Positions 11,467 to 24,015 of a DNA stretch of 64,000 nt are shown piece after piece. The DNA comes from Climacium dendroides (Eukaryota > Streptophyta > Bryopsida > Hypnales > Climaciaceae). The translations under genes were made by a program, and so were the position numbers. How positions within the stretch are numbered: the first letter of the stretch is position 1; each line of letters starts with the position of its first letter. The notes under the pieces are model-generated. The model had not been told where the DNA came from. It searched no databases and saw nothing but the letters and a program-made list of their open reading frames with translations. The stretch lies in assembly GCA_950106755.1 (NCBI GenBank), contig OX467083.1, positions 1,339,501-1,403,500 on the forward strand, given 5' to 3'.

Positions 11467-12740
11467 TGCCAAAAGATAACGCTTTCTAAAAAAAGATATG
11501 ATTGAATTTTGATCTAGCATTAAAACTAATAACTGTAAGATCTTATTATTGATTGGTATTAAGATACCATTTAATGATGTGTATATTAATACAAATTGGA
11601 TTACAATGGCAATGTATGTGAGAGATTAGAGCATCCAAAGTGAAATAAAAAATATTTTTTCAAGAATGTATAGGCTCTTAATATTGCAGTCCCTTAATTT
11701 TCAAAAAATATTTAAGGGCATTGGATTTGATTAGAATTTCAAATTAGGAAGAAATAAAGCTAACTGTTAATGAAAATTGCTTTGCTTCCTTTGAGGCCTT
11801 GTTTGAATTGGGTCCAAAACAAAACAATTGCATAATTGTTATTGTCAACCACGGTTGTCATATCGGACGGAATCTCATTGTTCACGGACAGAATCAGACC
11901 GATTAGGGTTGATTGGTTGCGAACTTCAGATGCTTATAACTTTTGCAAAAGTACTTCAAATCGGGCAAGTGAGATGTTTTTAGGCATCTACAAAAGTTAT
12001 AAGCCTCTAAGTTCACAGCCAGTCAACCCTAATCGGTCCGATTCTGTCTGTGAACAGTGAGACTCCATCTGATATGACAACCGTGATGTCAACCATAAAA
12101 TCTTCATAAAAACCAAAATTCTTTGAAGTTTGTAAGATTTTCTTAATTGAAGAAAATGATGAGAAAATTAAGAAAAAACTAGAATCTAAAACACATATTA
12201 TTTGTTTTTCCTTTAACCCCTAAAGTATCAAAGCCTCTTAATTTTCCATTAGAAACCACTCAAAATTGCCATTTCTAAGAAAAGAATAGAAAAAATTTAA
12301 TATTTTTTTTGCATGTATAACTATAGGATCTTGTACTAAATTAATATGAGAATGTGTGGAAGAAATTTTACAACATTGACCAAGTAGATTGCAAGATATT
12401 TGCATTTAAAGTGAAGAAATCAAGTTTTTTTGCACCTTGCTCAATTACATTTTTTGGCATTAAACCTTCACAACTTAAGTTTGTTGTACTACTTTTGAAT
12501 TCCTAAGTTTATGTGATAAAAAATTGAGTTGGGAGTCTTGAAAATAAAATTCAAAAAATACACACTTAGTTTTCACTCGTTAAAAAATTGTTAAGTAGAA
12601 GTAGGTTCAAGATCGAAAGAAAATCTAAATTGTTAATAGCTCTAAGATGGAATTGAAATACATTAATTTCAATGGTGAGATTGTTCTTGCAAGAGATCTT
12701 AGCCTTGTGAGTTTTTATTTTTTAAATTGTGAATTTTTTT
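11467..12740 (+). repeat. Dispersed AT-rich repeat R1, copy 2
   Basis: Aligns with 4370-5560 over about 1 kb, interrupted only by the MITE at 11852-12086. It lacks the MITE found in copy 1. The 90-codon plus frame at 12647-12919 lies in its tail and shows no homology I recognise. Confidence 0.75.
11852..12086. mobile_element. Mutator-like foldback MITE in R1 copy 2
   Basis: The arms are about 95 bp. The left begins CGGTTGTCATATCGGACGG and the right ends GATATGACAACCGTGA. Both arms contain an inverted 'aaccctaatcgg' and a 'cttataactttt' stretch. The flanks are a perfect 9-bp duplication, TGTCAACCA (11843-11851 and 12087-12095). The matching site in R1 copy 1 (about 4756-4764, 'tatcaacca') is empty. 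A relic of one arm of the same family lies at about 25449-25545. No coding capacity; it would depend on a transposase in trans. Confidence 0.85.
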
Positions 12741-13689
12741 TGAACAAAAAATTCATAGCAATTTCAATTTTTTCCAAAAAGGTTGAAAATTTTACAACTT
12801 GTAGCACTTATGTGATTACACCTCTGGAAAACAAATACAAGATTTTTCATTCATATCTACTTGGAAAATGGAAATGGACAATTAAGCTAGAACTCAATGA
12901 TTATTGGCCATCCTTATAAGGTTAAAAGACAACATTCCTTTATGACTTATTTGATGAATTGTGGTAAATAATTTATTGTCATGATGATACAAGAAAAAAT
13001 GCACAAAGTTTCAAAAGTATTCAAGAAATAAAGTATTTTTTTATCATATGCTATATATTGGTGTCCAAAACCAATTCAAACTTGGTAGTTTAAAGAACAT
13101 GAACTCAAGAAGAAAATTTTTGTATGAGGATACTAGTAAATAACTAGTGATTTTATGTCACTTGTGGAGTGTATTATGCTATTGCAACATTTTCTTAGGC
13201 ATTCGAAGGACGCCCTTCTTTTGATGCCATGTCACATAATAATAATAAATTAATTAATGGAGAGGCATTTTATAAAATGTTGTACTCATGAGTTCCTATG
13301 GAAGCAATTCCAAGGAACGGACCAAGAGATTGGATCCCAATGCAATTTGGCCTACAAGATTTTTACCATAAAATCTTCATCTATATTTCTATAGATGGGG
13401 AAACCTTCATCTATATTTCTATAGACAAGATTTATAGTCTCATAAAATATTTTTATGAGACTTTTGTTTTGATAAATAAAATGATTATGAATTTTTTTCG
13501 TAAAGGTTTTGTTTGTCCCATTTTCAATATACAAACAAATCCATTTCCAACCACAAGATAGTTACAAAACCAATGTAAGCGATCATTATGGTTTTCAATG
13601 TACACCTTCCAAACATTTCTATTACTTTTGTTAGTCATGTTATATGTGAGCTATCACCTACATAAGAATTGATTAGAAATTGAGCAACA
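12741..13689. other. AT-rich intergenic with a short tandem duplication
   Basis: A 30-bp unit beginning 'cttcatctatatttctatag' occurs twice in tandem at 13375-13404 and 13405-13426, the second partial. It is followed by a small hairpin with 'tctcataaaata' arms near 13438-13462. No gene recognised. Confidence 0.5.
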
Positions 13690-13960
13690 TGAACTATAAG
13701 AATGGAATGCCGGTCACAAATAGATGATCTCCTTCAACCCATAAACAATACTGCAGCCATTTTTTGGTTGATGAATACTAAAGAATCTTTGTGTGTAGAA
13801 TAGAAGTGCAACTATTCATCTTTGAAATTTTGCATGAAAAGGGAAGGTGTTCCCTAGTAATTTGACTTCCAATGAGTGTTTTTACATTTTTTTAAGCCAA
13901 CAATTTACACAATATCCAAACAAATGATTTCCATGGTAACCAGCTTGTCATGTAGGGGTT
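13690..13960 (+). repeat. Dispersed repeat R2, copy 1
   Basis: Shares 'gaagtgcaactattcatc', an 'aattt.gact..caatga' stretch and 'gatttccatggt' in the same order with 55500-55690 and, in reverse orientation, with 56745-56930. Non-coding. Confidence 0.65.
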
Positions 13961-13969
13961 AAGTTAGGC

Positions 13970-14460
13970 ATGGCCAGGGAGGTTGTCGCCCCAATGGGAG
14001 AGCCTCTATAGGCACATGTGATGGAAGTAATGGAAAGCTTTGGATGAATTCTGGGCTTTTGACGGATAAACGGATGCCATTGAGGGATTGCCTTGGCCCT
14101 CGGGCAAGCCCCATTTAGTCATGTTCATAGTTGTATGAAAAGCCTCTTGTGGAGGTCCAGGCAAGGGTGAATGTAAAAAAAAGCCCCCTATTTTGTGCCA
14201 AGTTAATTCTATTTTTCTACAACCCTCCTAACCATTTCATGACCTTTAATTGCAAATATGAACTCAAAATTTGCAAAAGAAAATTTATGCAACAGATAAA
14301 AGGCGTTTTCCCAGGGTTAAAACATGGGAGACAAAACCGCCTTTGCAAGAGGCTCGTCATACACCTATAAGCATGACCGCCCCAGTTTCACTGCCCTTTC
14401 CTTGCCGTTGCTTGTTGCTTTGGCGAGGTCGAGCCGGCAAGGCCCCTCCATCATAAGTTA
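13970..14460 (+). repeat. Diverged relative of the 58.4-kb MITE, with GC-rich flanks
   Basis: The interior (about 14168-14290) matches the interior of the element at 58403-58629, sharing 'aaaaagccccctat', 'ttgtgccaa' and 'attgcaaatatgaa'. A GGCCAGGGAGG..CCCC stretch near 13975 resembles the terminal sequence of that element. No intact right terminus or target duplication was found. The 79-codon frame over it is probably chance. Confidence 0.5.
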
Positions 14461-15409
14461 CGCCATAAGTTTAGCAAAGCTATTTTGAGGATGTTCGTTC
14501 TGACAGCTTGTTGTCCGTAATGCACAACATGTAATCTGTACTCCATATTCCACAATACTAACCGCTTGAAACAGTATCTAAGAGATGGAAATGAATGACA
14601 AACAATTGACAAAAATCAACTGCCTTTGATCCTGAATGGCACCAGAAAAGTGAACCAAGTGAAAAGACCTTACACCCTTGCCTTCCAATACTGCGAACTC
14701 GTTTGCCTCTCTACACGTAATGGATGTGGAATATAACTTAACTTCTAGCCATAGAAAATTCTCTTCTCACTAACGTTCAGTTGCCAAATCCAAGCTTGTG
14801 CACCTCCTTCCATGTAGTGTTGGTGCTCACTAAATTCGCAAGTTATCAACAAGTTTGGCAAAACGTACATGATAATTCTTGACAATCTTATGCCCAAGTA
14901 TCCTTTGATTACACACTTTGCAACTTTTGTAAACGTCAATTTGTCCTAAGCCTTGCTCTCAATACCTCTTCATGACTAATAAAATGGTATTCTTTGATCT
15001 GCCAAATACATTTGAAATGTGGTTCAAAGATAATCTAGACATGCTCATTTCTACAATAATACCTTGCTCTTCTGACATTAAAAAATAGCTTGCTATGGTA
15101 CTACTTGAGATTACTCAAAATCACATTGCCATATAAATCAACACAACAATTCTATCAACAACTACAACATAACAAAAGATCAAATTTTGTGGCAAAAACA
15201 TGTAAATATGTGGAACCATTTCAACTCAAAAATCAATACAACTACCCGCCTTCATCACATTGCAACTAAAATTCAATGAGTTGCATATTCACAAAGCTCC
15301 CCATTCATAGTTATTGTTTTAGTGCACCACCACCAACTAAACAAGCTTTGTAACACATGCAATTTCTATTCTTGAAGTTGGTGACTCATCAATGCATTCC
15401 TAAATATCT
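14461..15409. other. Intergenic, no gene assigned
   Basis: Somewhat more balanced composition at 14.46-14.95 kb, then AT-rich. A 64-codon minus frame (14745-14939) has no recognisable motif. Confidence 0.4.
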
Positions 15410-15620
15410 ATGTTTTGCTTTGCAAATATTCTATTGTTCAATAGGTATTGCTAGGTTTGGCCTCAAAAGTAACCTTTACAGTTCAAACAATCTTAAAAAA
15501 TCACTATGATTAGAACTTCACATTTTAAATTTCAAGGAAAAAAATTCACTATGATTAGAACTTACACATTTTAAATTTCAAGAAAAAAATCCTGCTGAAA
15601 ATAAAAAATATTCAATGTAC
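15410..15620 (+). repeat. Dispersed repeat R3, copy 1, with internal duplication
   Basis: Matches 53672-53860 in the same orientation. Both share 'caataggtattg', 'taggtttggcctcaaaa' and 'atcactatgattagaactt'. In this copy the last of these, with its 'cattttaaatttcaag' tail, is duplicated in tandem (about 15498-15585). Confidence 0.65.
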
Positions 15621-16889
15621 AATTGGTTTTAAAAGGAATTTTAGTTTTTGGCTTTAAATTTCATTGAAAAATATTGGTTTGTGCACTAGTTGATCTAACT
15701 ATGTGGATATGATCTTCTTGTCATATTTTACAACTATTATTTGAGTGCCATCATTAAATTCTTCTTCTAAGTTTTATATTATAATTCATCTTCATACTTT
15801 TTGGAAATTTGGACTACCTTCAAGTCCATATTCGTTAAAATGAGACAATTTGTAGTCTCATATTATCTTTGATTTTATATTTTGATGATAATAAGTGTTT
15901 GATATTGAATTTTTTTAGTGAATTGAGACTTCAAATGTTATTACATTTACATGCCTTTGATTTTGTAAAGGTTGATATGTTCATAAATTTTTTATTTGTT
16001 AAAATAGAGGCCTCATATAATAGGGTTGAAGTCTCAAAATGTCCATTTTGTCTCAATTTAATGAATATAGCCATCTTGGTTCTTTTAATGGGTTAATAAA
16101 GAGAGACCATAATCAGAAGGGCTTCATGGCTTATTCATTAGGGAAAATTCGGGACTTGTAGAGGGCTATGAGTTCTTGAGCTCCTAGGAACGTGGGATCC
16201 GCGTTGCAATAGCAGTATGATGTGGCCAAGAGATTGCCACATCATATAAAAATATTTTTTTCTAAACTTTTTTTTTCATTTTTTTTCATTTTTTTATTTA
16301 AAAAAATTTCTAACAGCTAGCCATTCTTTAACTTCTGGAGGAACAACAAAAGGAACAAGCCTAAAACAGCCTTCCAAACCCCAAAAAAACTCTTCTAATA
16401 AAAACGATTTTAACCCCTAAAAGAGTTGATCCATTGTGGAATGGTCAAACTTCATGTTTGATCTAAAATTAACCTTTTAAATTGTATTCAAAGAAAAATC
16501 TTATATTTTTATTATTTGAAATTGTGAATTGCATATTACTATGAGAAATTTCAATTTGTTTTGTGTGAAATTGTAATTGTTATCATTTTGTGGCGAAAAT
16601 TGAACATCAATAAGTAAAAATAGCAAAAAAAATCCAAATGATTAAAATTTTTCTCAAGAGGTACAAGTAGCAATGGAAATTAGTGTGAAAAAATTTCAAT
16701 TAGTTATTTTATTTTTTACACCAACAACAAAGACCTTGAAATTATCCTTTTATTTAATAGATTTAATAGATTTAATAGATGTAAATTTTTTTGGTATTAT
16801 TGTCTAGTGAAATAAATGCATTTTCTATTTATATGTATATTTCAATCATTTTGATGGAAAAATCAATTTTTTTAAAGGTAGAAATCAAG
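15621..16889. other. AT-rich intergenic, no gene seen
   Basis: Homopolymer-rich. A 9-bp unit 'atttaatag' is repeated about three times near 16754-16780. The 75-codon frame at 15869-16096 is AT-driven and not recognised. Confidence 0.5.
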
Positions 16890-17200
16890 TTATATTAATT
16901 TTAGAATATATTAGAATAATCTGTAATGTTTACAGATTACACTATGGTGTGCTTTTCATTCATTTTTATATTAAAAAAAATTATATTATAATTTTTTGTT
17001 GTGCCCTTCATTTATGGTAAACATTACAGATTAGAATATATTAGAATAATCTGTAATATTTGGATTTTGACACATGGTTCTTTCAGTTGCAATAATTACC
17101 ATAAATGAAGGCACAATGAAAAATATAATTTTCTAATTTAAATTTAAAATAAATTAAAAAAATAAAATATGAATGAAAAACACACCATAGTGTAATATTT
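16890..17200. repeat. Nested foldback with a duplicated arm motif
   Basis: The left arm at about 16935-17022 ('attacactatggtgtg' through 'ttcatttatggtaa') is inverted at about 17095-17196 ('ttaccataaatgaagg' through 'cacaccatagtgtaat'). A direct repeat of 'agaatatattagaataat' with 'ctgtaat' lies at about 16902 and 17033. This is best read as a MITE with a second element or a rearrangement inside it. Confidence 0.6.
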
Positions 17201-18389
17201 GGATTCTTACACATGGTGCTTTCAATTGCAATAATTTTTTTGATTTTTTACATTTTTCAAAATTTTCAAATGAAGTAGGAAAAAAACTTATCAATCTGTA
17301 TTTTTTTTAGTTTAAATCAAATTTTCAAAGTAGTTACTTCGAAAGTTGCAATCAAGGTTGACCAAGACGCATTCACTTTTGGGAAGAGGGATAAAAAATT
17401 TCCATTTGAAGTGGGACCAATAGGATGAATTTATCCTAGGGAAAAAATCACAAATTTTTTATTTGCCACATATGATAAAATTTTCAAATTTTGAATTCAG
17501 ATTTGCAATCAAGAGACCCCAAATTCATATAGAGAGGTCAAGAACATATCCTAAACACAGCACAATAGAAGGGGCAAGATTTTACTTTTACCTTAGAGAA
17601 CCTATGTTTTCATCCTACTTGTCCCACTTTGAATAGAGGATTTAGTGTCTTGCCTTTGGGGATGCCTAAACCCCTTACAGATTAACTCTTAAGCGCTTTG
17701 ATGTCCAATTTTAAGAAGATGAGCAAATTCATATTCTTATTTCTTTTTCATTCCTACTTGGATGAAAGTCATCCTAATTTGTGGAGATGCTTATCAAGTT
17801 CTTGTCCTATTTATTTGTTGGATTTGGTGATACTAGAGTATCATATTTTTCTAAAAATAATTACAAATGTGGAAGTATGTCAAGTGGTTGACTAAGCCAA
17901 ATTGCATTGACTCTAGTTCAAAACTGGATTTGCAAAAATGAGATTGTAAATGTAATGAACACAAAATAATTAAAAAAACACCATGCCAAAAGAACCTCCT
18001 TTCAAATCCATTCCAACAAGTTTTACTCCAAAAATGTTGATATTTTGCTTGTAATCGAATTTTGAAGAAATCCTAAAATTTCCCTTTCAAAATTCATGAA
18101 AAAAAATGTTGATGACAACATTGATGAATCTAACCACAAGGATGGAATTAAAAACTCAAAATGTACAACTTTCATTTGTATATCAATTCCAAAACATTTT
18201 CCCAAACAGAAGTTTATAATGATTTTTTTCCAAATCGTCAATTCTGGAGAAGACTCTTGACACTTAGGACAACGGGTTTTTTTTCTAGCGATTTGTCGCT
18301 ACTGTCAGACAATTTTAGCCTATCTGAACTAATCCCTCCATAAATGCACCACTAGTGTGAGGGCATGCAAACCCCTTAAACCACTAAAC
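17201..18389. other. AT-rich intergenic, no gene seen
   Basis: Two 60-72-codon frames on opposite strands have no recognisable features. No foldback boundaries seen. Confidence 0.5.
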
Positions 18390-18606
18390 CACTACACTAA
18401 TGATGATAAATAGTGTTACCTACACTAATTTATTTTAAAAAGCCATAAGTTTTTACTCTTGATGAATATTTTTACCAACTATGGATGTAGAGTTTCCCCA
18501 CTTAGAATGACACTAGGATTTATGATTTTTGTAAAAATATTAGTGAAGAGTAAAAACTTATAGCATTTCTAAAACAGTTAGTATGGGTAACACTATTTGT
18601 GTACTG
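18390..18606. mobile_element. CACTA-end MITE, right end eroded
   Basis: The left end CACTACACTAATGATGATAA is followed by ATAGTGTTACC. The right end reads GGGTAACACTATTTGTGTACTG, the inverse with a short deletion. Deeper arms match too ('cataagtttttactctt' against 'gagtaaaaacttatag'). The terminal CACTACACTA and the AAATAGTGTT motif are shared with the element at 43194-43484. Confidence 0.65.
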
Positions 18607-19239
18607 TTCCAAAAAAACACTGGTTTAGGGCTTCAGCTTCAGGACGAATACAATCATTGTACAGACTGTACCAAAGCACGCCTGCTCCCACCCCGTCAGC
18701 AGCCCGGGGAGACAGAACCGCTGCGGAAACACGCTTGAAAAAAGTACTAAGCTTGGTTTGCCCTCGCTCATGGGACGCCCCCCAATGTCTGTACAAGCTG
18801 AGTAGACGGCCTGGAGCTCAGATTCCCCCGATTCCACATGTTCTGTAAGCTTAGTTGTCTCCGTAAATCAGAAGGGGAAAGAAAAGCCGGGGGCGAAGGA
18901 ATGCCCGAGATGGTGAGAAAGACTTGCCGGCTTTCAGAGCTGTGTAAGCCAGACAGTGTTTTTTTGGTTCCGTAACCAACGGTTATGTGGCCTTTCTTTG
19001 AAGAAGGTTCTTAGTTCCACTGGCTTCTTCATTTTGGGGCTTGAATTGAAGGAGGCCAATTTGGAGGACGCAATGGAGACCGGATTGCATTACAGGGAAA
19101 ATAGGGTAACTTACTACAGTGTCACCCACCTGCAGGGACCAGACGCAAGAGGCCAGGCCTGAATCTGGGGAGCAGCACCTACCCAACTGCCACGACCGGG
19201 TTACATGACTGCTCTGCCACGGTGTAGCCTCGATCGTGC
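18607..19239. other. GC-richer unique sequence left of block A
   Basis: Overlapping frames of 67-90 codons lie on both strands (18593-18848 and 18956-19255). They are equally open in both directions and none is recognisable. It may be an unduplicated extension of block A. Confidence 0.35.
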
Positions 19240-20801
19240 ACAGGAGGAGTCTCAATCTCGATCTCTTAGTGTGCCTCTAGTGAGACAAATGGAAATGTGC
19301 TTCAATTGGCGGAACTCCACGACTGGCGCGGCCTTCAATTCAACGTCAATCTATATCAGCCCTGGTATGTAAGTTCCTAGAGCTTCTTGCATAGGAACGT
19401 CTCGGTCAACTTTTGAATGGGCTCCCAGACTTGCGCCAATGTGACGAAACAAGCGATGAGAGCCAGTTGCTGTAACAGACTGAGGAGGAAATAAATGCTC
19501 TCACGTCACTCCCTCTAGATTTTTCTAGTGCGGATAACGAGGTGGACGTGCGCAAACAACAACAACAACATGATGAAAAAACAAAGACGTAATGGAGAAC
19601 AGCATGAAATACGAAATCAAACTTAAAACGCAGCCAATGTACGGTGTCTGCAACCAGGATACTCTTGGACAATTGGGAATCACAGCAAATCACCAAACTA
19701 CACTTTCCTTAGGAAAAATATATTGTACAATGAATTTCTTTCAGACGGAGGCTGACTGTTCATGCAATCCCTGATGACAAGGTTCTTTCAAGCGCCGTGT
19801 GAAGGGAGCAACGTCAGAACTCAAATTCGATTTTGAACCCAACAGATTATGGAGCATCAAGGTTTGGAACTCAACAGTCGATCTCAATTCCACTACCCGT
19901 GTGAGCAAGCCTCACTGTAGAGAATGGTGCAAATAATGACAGTAGAAGATGAGGAGTGAAATTAAGATGTCGTCCAAGCAATAGCCTGTTAGGTAGGATA
20001 GATTGAAAGGAACTATAACAAACTGTCCCTTTACAAAACTGCCACCTCCTCCATCTCGTTAATAGACCCCCTCAATACCCAGAATGGTCCTTTCTTGTTG
20101 TCTTTCTACTGGCCTCACCATTTCGGTAATCTGCTCGTCCATTTTCCATCCAAAATTAGGGTTCCACATTCGGGAGGGACCAATGGAAGTGTAGATATCT
20201 TATGCTTCTGAGCAAGATGGGTACTACTGGAAATTCTGTAACCAAATGGAAATCCATCCCGTCTGTTCTACAGCTTTCTTACTGCAAACCTTTCTCCAGC
20301 AATTGCTCTGCTTTGCAACACCAAACCAAGTACTCCAGAAAGGACAGATCACTTTGTTTAGTTAATTTCGGTGAGAAAGTGCCCAGATGACGATCACGTA
20401 TATTTTGCTGAAGCAATATGTTTCGACGTACTTCCATGCATCTTCTAAAACAAGAAATCACTTTTCAGTAGATTGGCGTGCATGTTTGCAACCAGTTCGG
20501 CATTTCCATCCATAGTTCTCAGAGAAATGGAAAGAAATGGTGAACAAATACTACTTCTTGAGTACAAAGAAAGGAGAATTATTCAGAAAACGGCACAATT
20601 CGGCCTCCCAATGTCAAAACGAAAAGGACTGGGACAGACGCTGGAACAGAGACTCGATGAGCGTGAGGTTCGCAACTAAGTACATATCAAAGCCCTTTCA
20701 CGACAGCCTGGGCGGCTGTAATTCGATGAAAGCAGAAAACCGGTCATATTAGGATCACAGTATACAATTTCACCCCTAAAGGATCTCATGGTTTCTTAGC
20801 A

Positions 20802-21365
20802 TTTTTTATTTTTTTTTAACAAATGGAAGGACCGTTGCACCATTGCATTAAAAGAAGTCACCAACACAAAAAACAACCAAGCCAAAGGCTGGACAATGAA
20901 GAGAAACGAGCGCAGACAAGAAGGAAAAAACAAAGAGAACTACAGAAACGTGCTAGAAGGGGGAGGACTCTTGGTCCAACTAACATAATTCCCATTCCTA
21001 CAGGCTAAGGCTAGAGAGAGGGTCCAAATGCTATCAAATTTCTGCCAAATAGTATGTGCTTGTTGAGGATGATGTCTAGTAGCTAGTTGCACCTTTAGTT
21101 GTGCTGCACATCTAGAATCTAACAAAGCCTCCCTTAAGGAGTTCTGAACAAAATCAATAGGCCACCTATGTTGATTGAAAACCTTGCTATTGCGAGAAAC
21201 CCACAAAATCCATAAAGCAGAGCCACAAAGAAACAAAGTCCAAATAGTCTTGAGGTTTTGAAAACATCAAGGGAAAGCAGATCCAAAGACACATTGGATA
21301 AAGTTAAATTTAACATGGGGGCTTGGAATTGATGAGTTCCCTTAAAGATGATGAAGTATGGATTC
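20802..21365 (-). mobile_element. 5'-truncated LINE, 3' end of ORF2
   Basis: The minus strand ends in a poly(A)-like tail, visible as a T-rich run at 20802-20817. It is flanked by the 9-bp duplication TTCTTAGCA (20793-20801 and 21366-21374). Block C has the equivalent uninterrupted sequence near 59985 ('cttttagcactttgg'), so block A was hit after duplication. A minus frame (20940-21236) encodes LCGSALWILWVSRNSKVFNQ and onward. This resembles the post-RT C-terminal region of plant non-LTR retrotransposons, where a Trp-rich 'W..W..RN...F' motif follows the zinc-binding RT segment. A frameshift near 21245 separates it from an upstream frame. Dead copy. Confidence 0.7.
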
Positions 21366-21715
21366 TTCTTAGCACTTTGGAGTAGGTCACCTAAGGACTT
21401 TCTTCTGTTCAATTTTATTTAATTCCTTGACCTATGTATACATTGTTGTACACTAAACGTGGTGACATATAATTATGTTTTTCACAACATGATCAATTGC
21501 ATTGGTCGTTTGGTACCATGAAATCTCGGTCTTCATTGGTTCAAACATATCAAACAACTATATTCAAGGTCTACTTCTGCCTTCACAAATGCAAGCGTAA
21601 GCATGACTGAGCATAATAAAGGCAGATTTTCTTCACATGGCGATCTTCACTAACCCATCCTTTTTGAAGACATCAGCGAAGTATACCTCCAACATGATCT
21701 GTCGTTTCTAATTGT

Positions 21716-21922
21716 CTACTCCCACTTACGAGATTGGAGCCAAACTACGGATATATCAAGGTCATCTGACTTCACAAAACATGAATCAAAGCATTTCTGG
21801 ACCAGGATACAGAAGCGAGTGCAAGACTCCACGGCTAGACTCTGGCCTCCAAAGAAGGTAACATAGGTGCCAACGTCTTTAAGGTTTAAGGTGAAACTGT
21901 GAAAGAGTGGCGCAACTTCCAC
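21716..21922 (-). pseudogene. Block A copy of the 38.0-kb ORF, broken
   Basis: Shares GGQSLAVES and VQKCF with the longer block B frame at 38028-38402. In block A a small indel after the 'DLDI' codons shifts the frame and a TAG follows within about 15 codons. The GTATGC donor-like site downstream of the B frame is missing. Function unknown. Confidence 0.5.
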
Positions 21923-23595
21923 TATTTCAAGGAAAAATAAATGAATGGCGCAACATTAAAGACTAGGCGAATTCGCATTATGTAGAGCGTTTGTTACTAC
22001 TTTTTGTGCTGGAAAAAGCTGAAAAGTTGCGGATGCTACGGGTTGATTTTTGAGGCATACCAAATTACCAATTCATAATGTAGGGAAGCGTATCTCCCAG
22101 TGACTCACCAACTGTCGCGTGGTCAACGAGACACTGTCTCACCTCAGAATCTCGTAACAAAAATTGAATTAAAAGCAAGGATTGGATCAAAAGGAAACCG
22201 ATGTTTTCAAATCACAACCAGTTGTTTTCCCGATTCCGCTGTCCAAGTTTTAACTGGCTGCCGTTTTTTCCTGAGCGCACATAATAATCCATAACCAGGC
22301 AATGACCTTCCCCATTCTGCGAAGATATTGTTAGGCTTTGCTAGATGCCTGGAAGGGACTTATCAATTAGTTTAAGGATTGGAGTTGAACGAGGAGCCAT
22401 ATAACACAATTTTGTTCAAGGTTGCAAAGGGGACCCTGCCTCACTGGTAAACAATGTTATGCTGGATTCAAGCTGAAGAACAACGCTATGCTGGTTGAAT
22501 TTGCCAGTAGTGTGAAAGGAAAGATTTTCTGACAACGAGTTTGACTAGGCATCCCCCTCCTACTTAATTAATTTGAAACAAAAAGGATAAGTCATTCCAC
22601 AACGGAGAAAAAATCTAAAACAAATGCATCCACTTATGGCAAATGCAAGAAAATGCAAGGGGATGTATTTGTTTTAGATTTTTGATAATTAGATATTACG
22701 CCTGAACCCTTGCATTTGCTTGCATTTGCTTGGTTCAGGCGATAGGCTTGCATTTTACTAGGGCTAAAATGTGACCCTGAAAGCTCACACGTTTTCCTGG
22801 TCGATGGATCTACTCTGTTGCCAGAGAACCATTGCTCCGTCCTCAGATGTTCAGCCAAAAACGTAATGTAGCGCAAGTTCGTGGACTCTCAGCACAGCCT
22901 GAATACATGAGCGAGTGCCAAGGGACACATCTCGGACACACGATCTGCGGAAGATCAAACGATGAACAAATCGAACGCAGAATTGGCAGCTCATAAGCTG
23001 TAACTTACAATAAGCTGGAGGCCGAAGGACCAAACCTGAGTTCAAAAACGAAACACTCAAAAACAGAGTGCTCAATTTCAAAAGTTCGATTACTTCGCGC
23101 AACTTTGCGGTTGCCAAAACTGAGATGCACAAGAGGTTTTCCTCTACGGGAGTCTCTAAGACAGGTGCTGAGGTGCGGATTAAAGGGGAGTATAACAACT
23201 GTATGCAAGTTCAAGGGAAATCACTTTCTACCCCGAAAACTCTCTTACCGAATTATCCTGCCTAGCCAACCTATTTACGTACCACAATGCCATAGGCGTC
23301 ACGGTGAGCACGACGACAGGTAAAGTATCATTCACTTCCTACCAAGAAAGAACAAGCAATCCTACCTTCGCAGCGTGAGCTGCATGCCTAAATCCCACGA
23401 GGGTTTCCATTCCTGAAAGACAAACGGGAAGTTGTTAGGCCAGGTACACTTCTAGAACACACTTCTCTACTGAACACTTACTCCAAACAAGTCATTTTCT
23501 AGCAAACATCAAAAACGCTGAAATGGAAATCACGTCATAAAACACACCACCGAACAAGACCTTCCAGGTCCGTGAACGCACCAATGACCTCCCAA

Positions 23596-24015
23596 TTACA
23601 GCTTCGGCATTGACAGAAGCTCGGCGAGGTCGGCGCCAGTCAGTTCCCCCACAACGATACCCCACCCGAAATCCAGTGCCGGAGGCTCAACGTCATGAGG
23701 ATCGGCGTCCTCGGCCAATTCAGGAGTCTCATCGCCAGAACCAGAGTCCTCCAAATCCGTGTCCTCTGTGGTGTCCCCAAATGTTGGTTCCACGACCCCT
23801 GCATCCATCGCCGCACGCGGGCCTCTGTCAACGGCCACGGCTGAAAGCGGATCAGCTGTAGCTCCATCAACAATGGCTAGCGGGTGGTCGACATCGCGTG
23901 CCGGGGTATCCACAGGCCTTAGTATTGTCACATGTGCCGCTTGTTCCCGATTCCGACCCATTGCAAGTTGCTGGATCCCTTCGAACTCCTCGACGACGAC
24001 CGTGCGGGTAGCCAT
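23596..24015 (-). CDS. Acidic hypothetical protein, block A copy
   Basis: The 139-codon frame begins MATRTVVVEEFEGIQQL and ends ELLSMPKL. The middle is strongly acidic (TTEDTDLEDSGSGDETPEL). It pairs with a 140-codon frame in block B (39930-40352). There are about a dozen replacements plus one in-frame codon gap (SG-S against SGSA). Keeping the frame through an indel in a CG-rich stretch favours real coding in the past or now. Both stop at the same place. The stop lies within CTGTAATTGG, which could also serve as a splice donor, so this may be a first exon. No known domain. Confidence 0.4.
   Translation of the reverse strand: MATRTVVVEEFEGIQQLAMGRNREQAAHVTILRPVDTPARDVDHPLAIVDGATADPLSAVAVDRGPRAAMDAGVVEPTFGDTTEDTDLEDSGSGDETPELAEDADPHDVEPPALDFGWGIVVGELTGADLAELLSMPKL

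Noticed and set aside
13375..13462. Short spaced repeats as a CRISPR array
   Set aside because: Only two units, no spacers of regular length, and a plant nuclear context.
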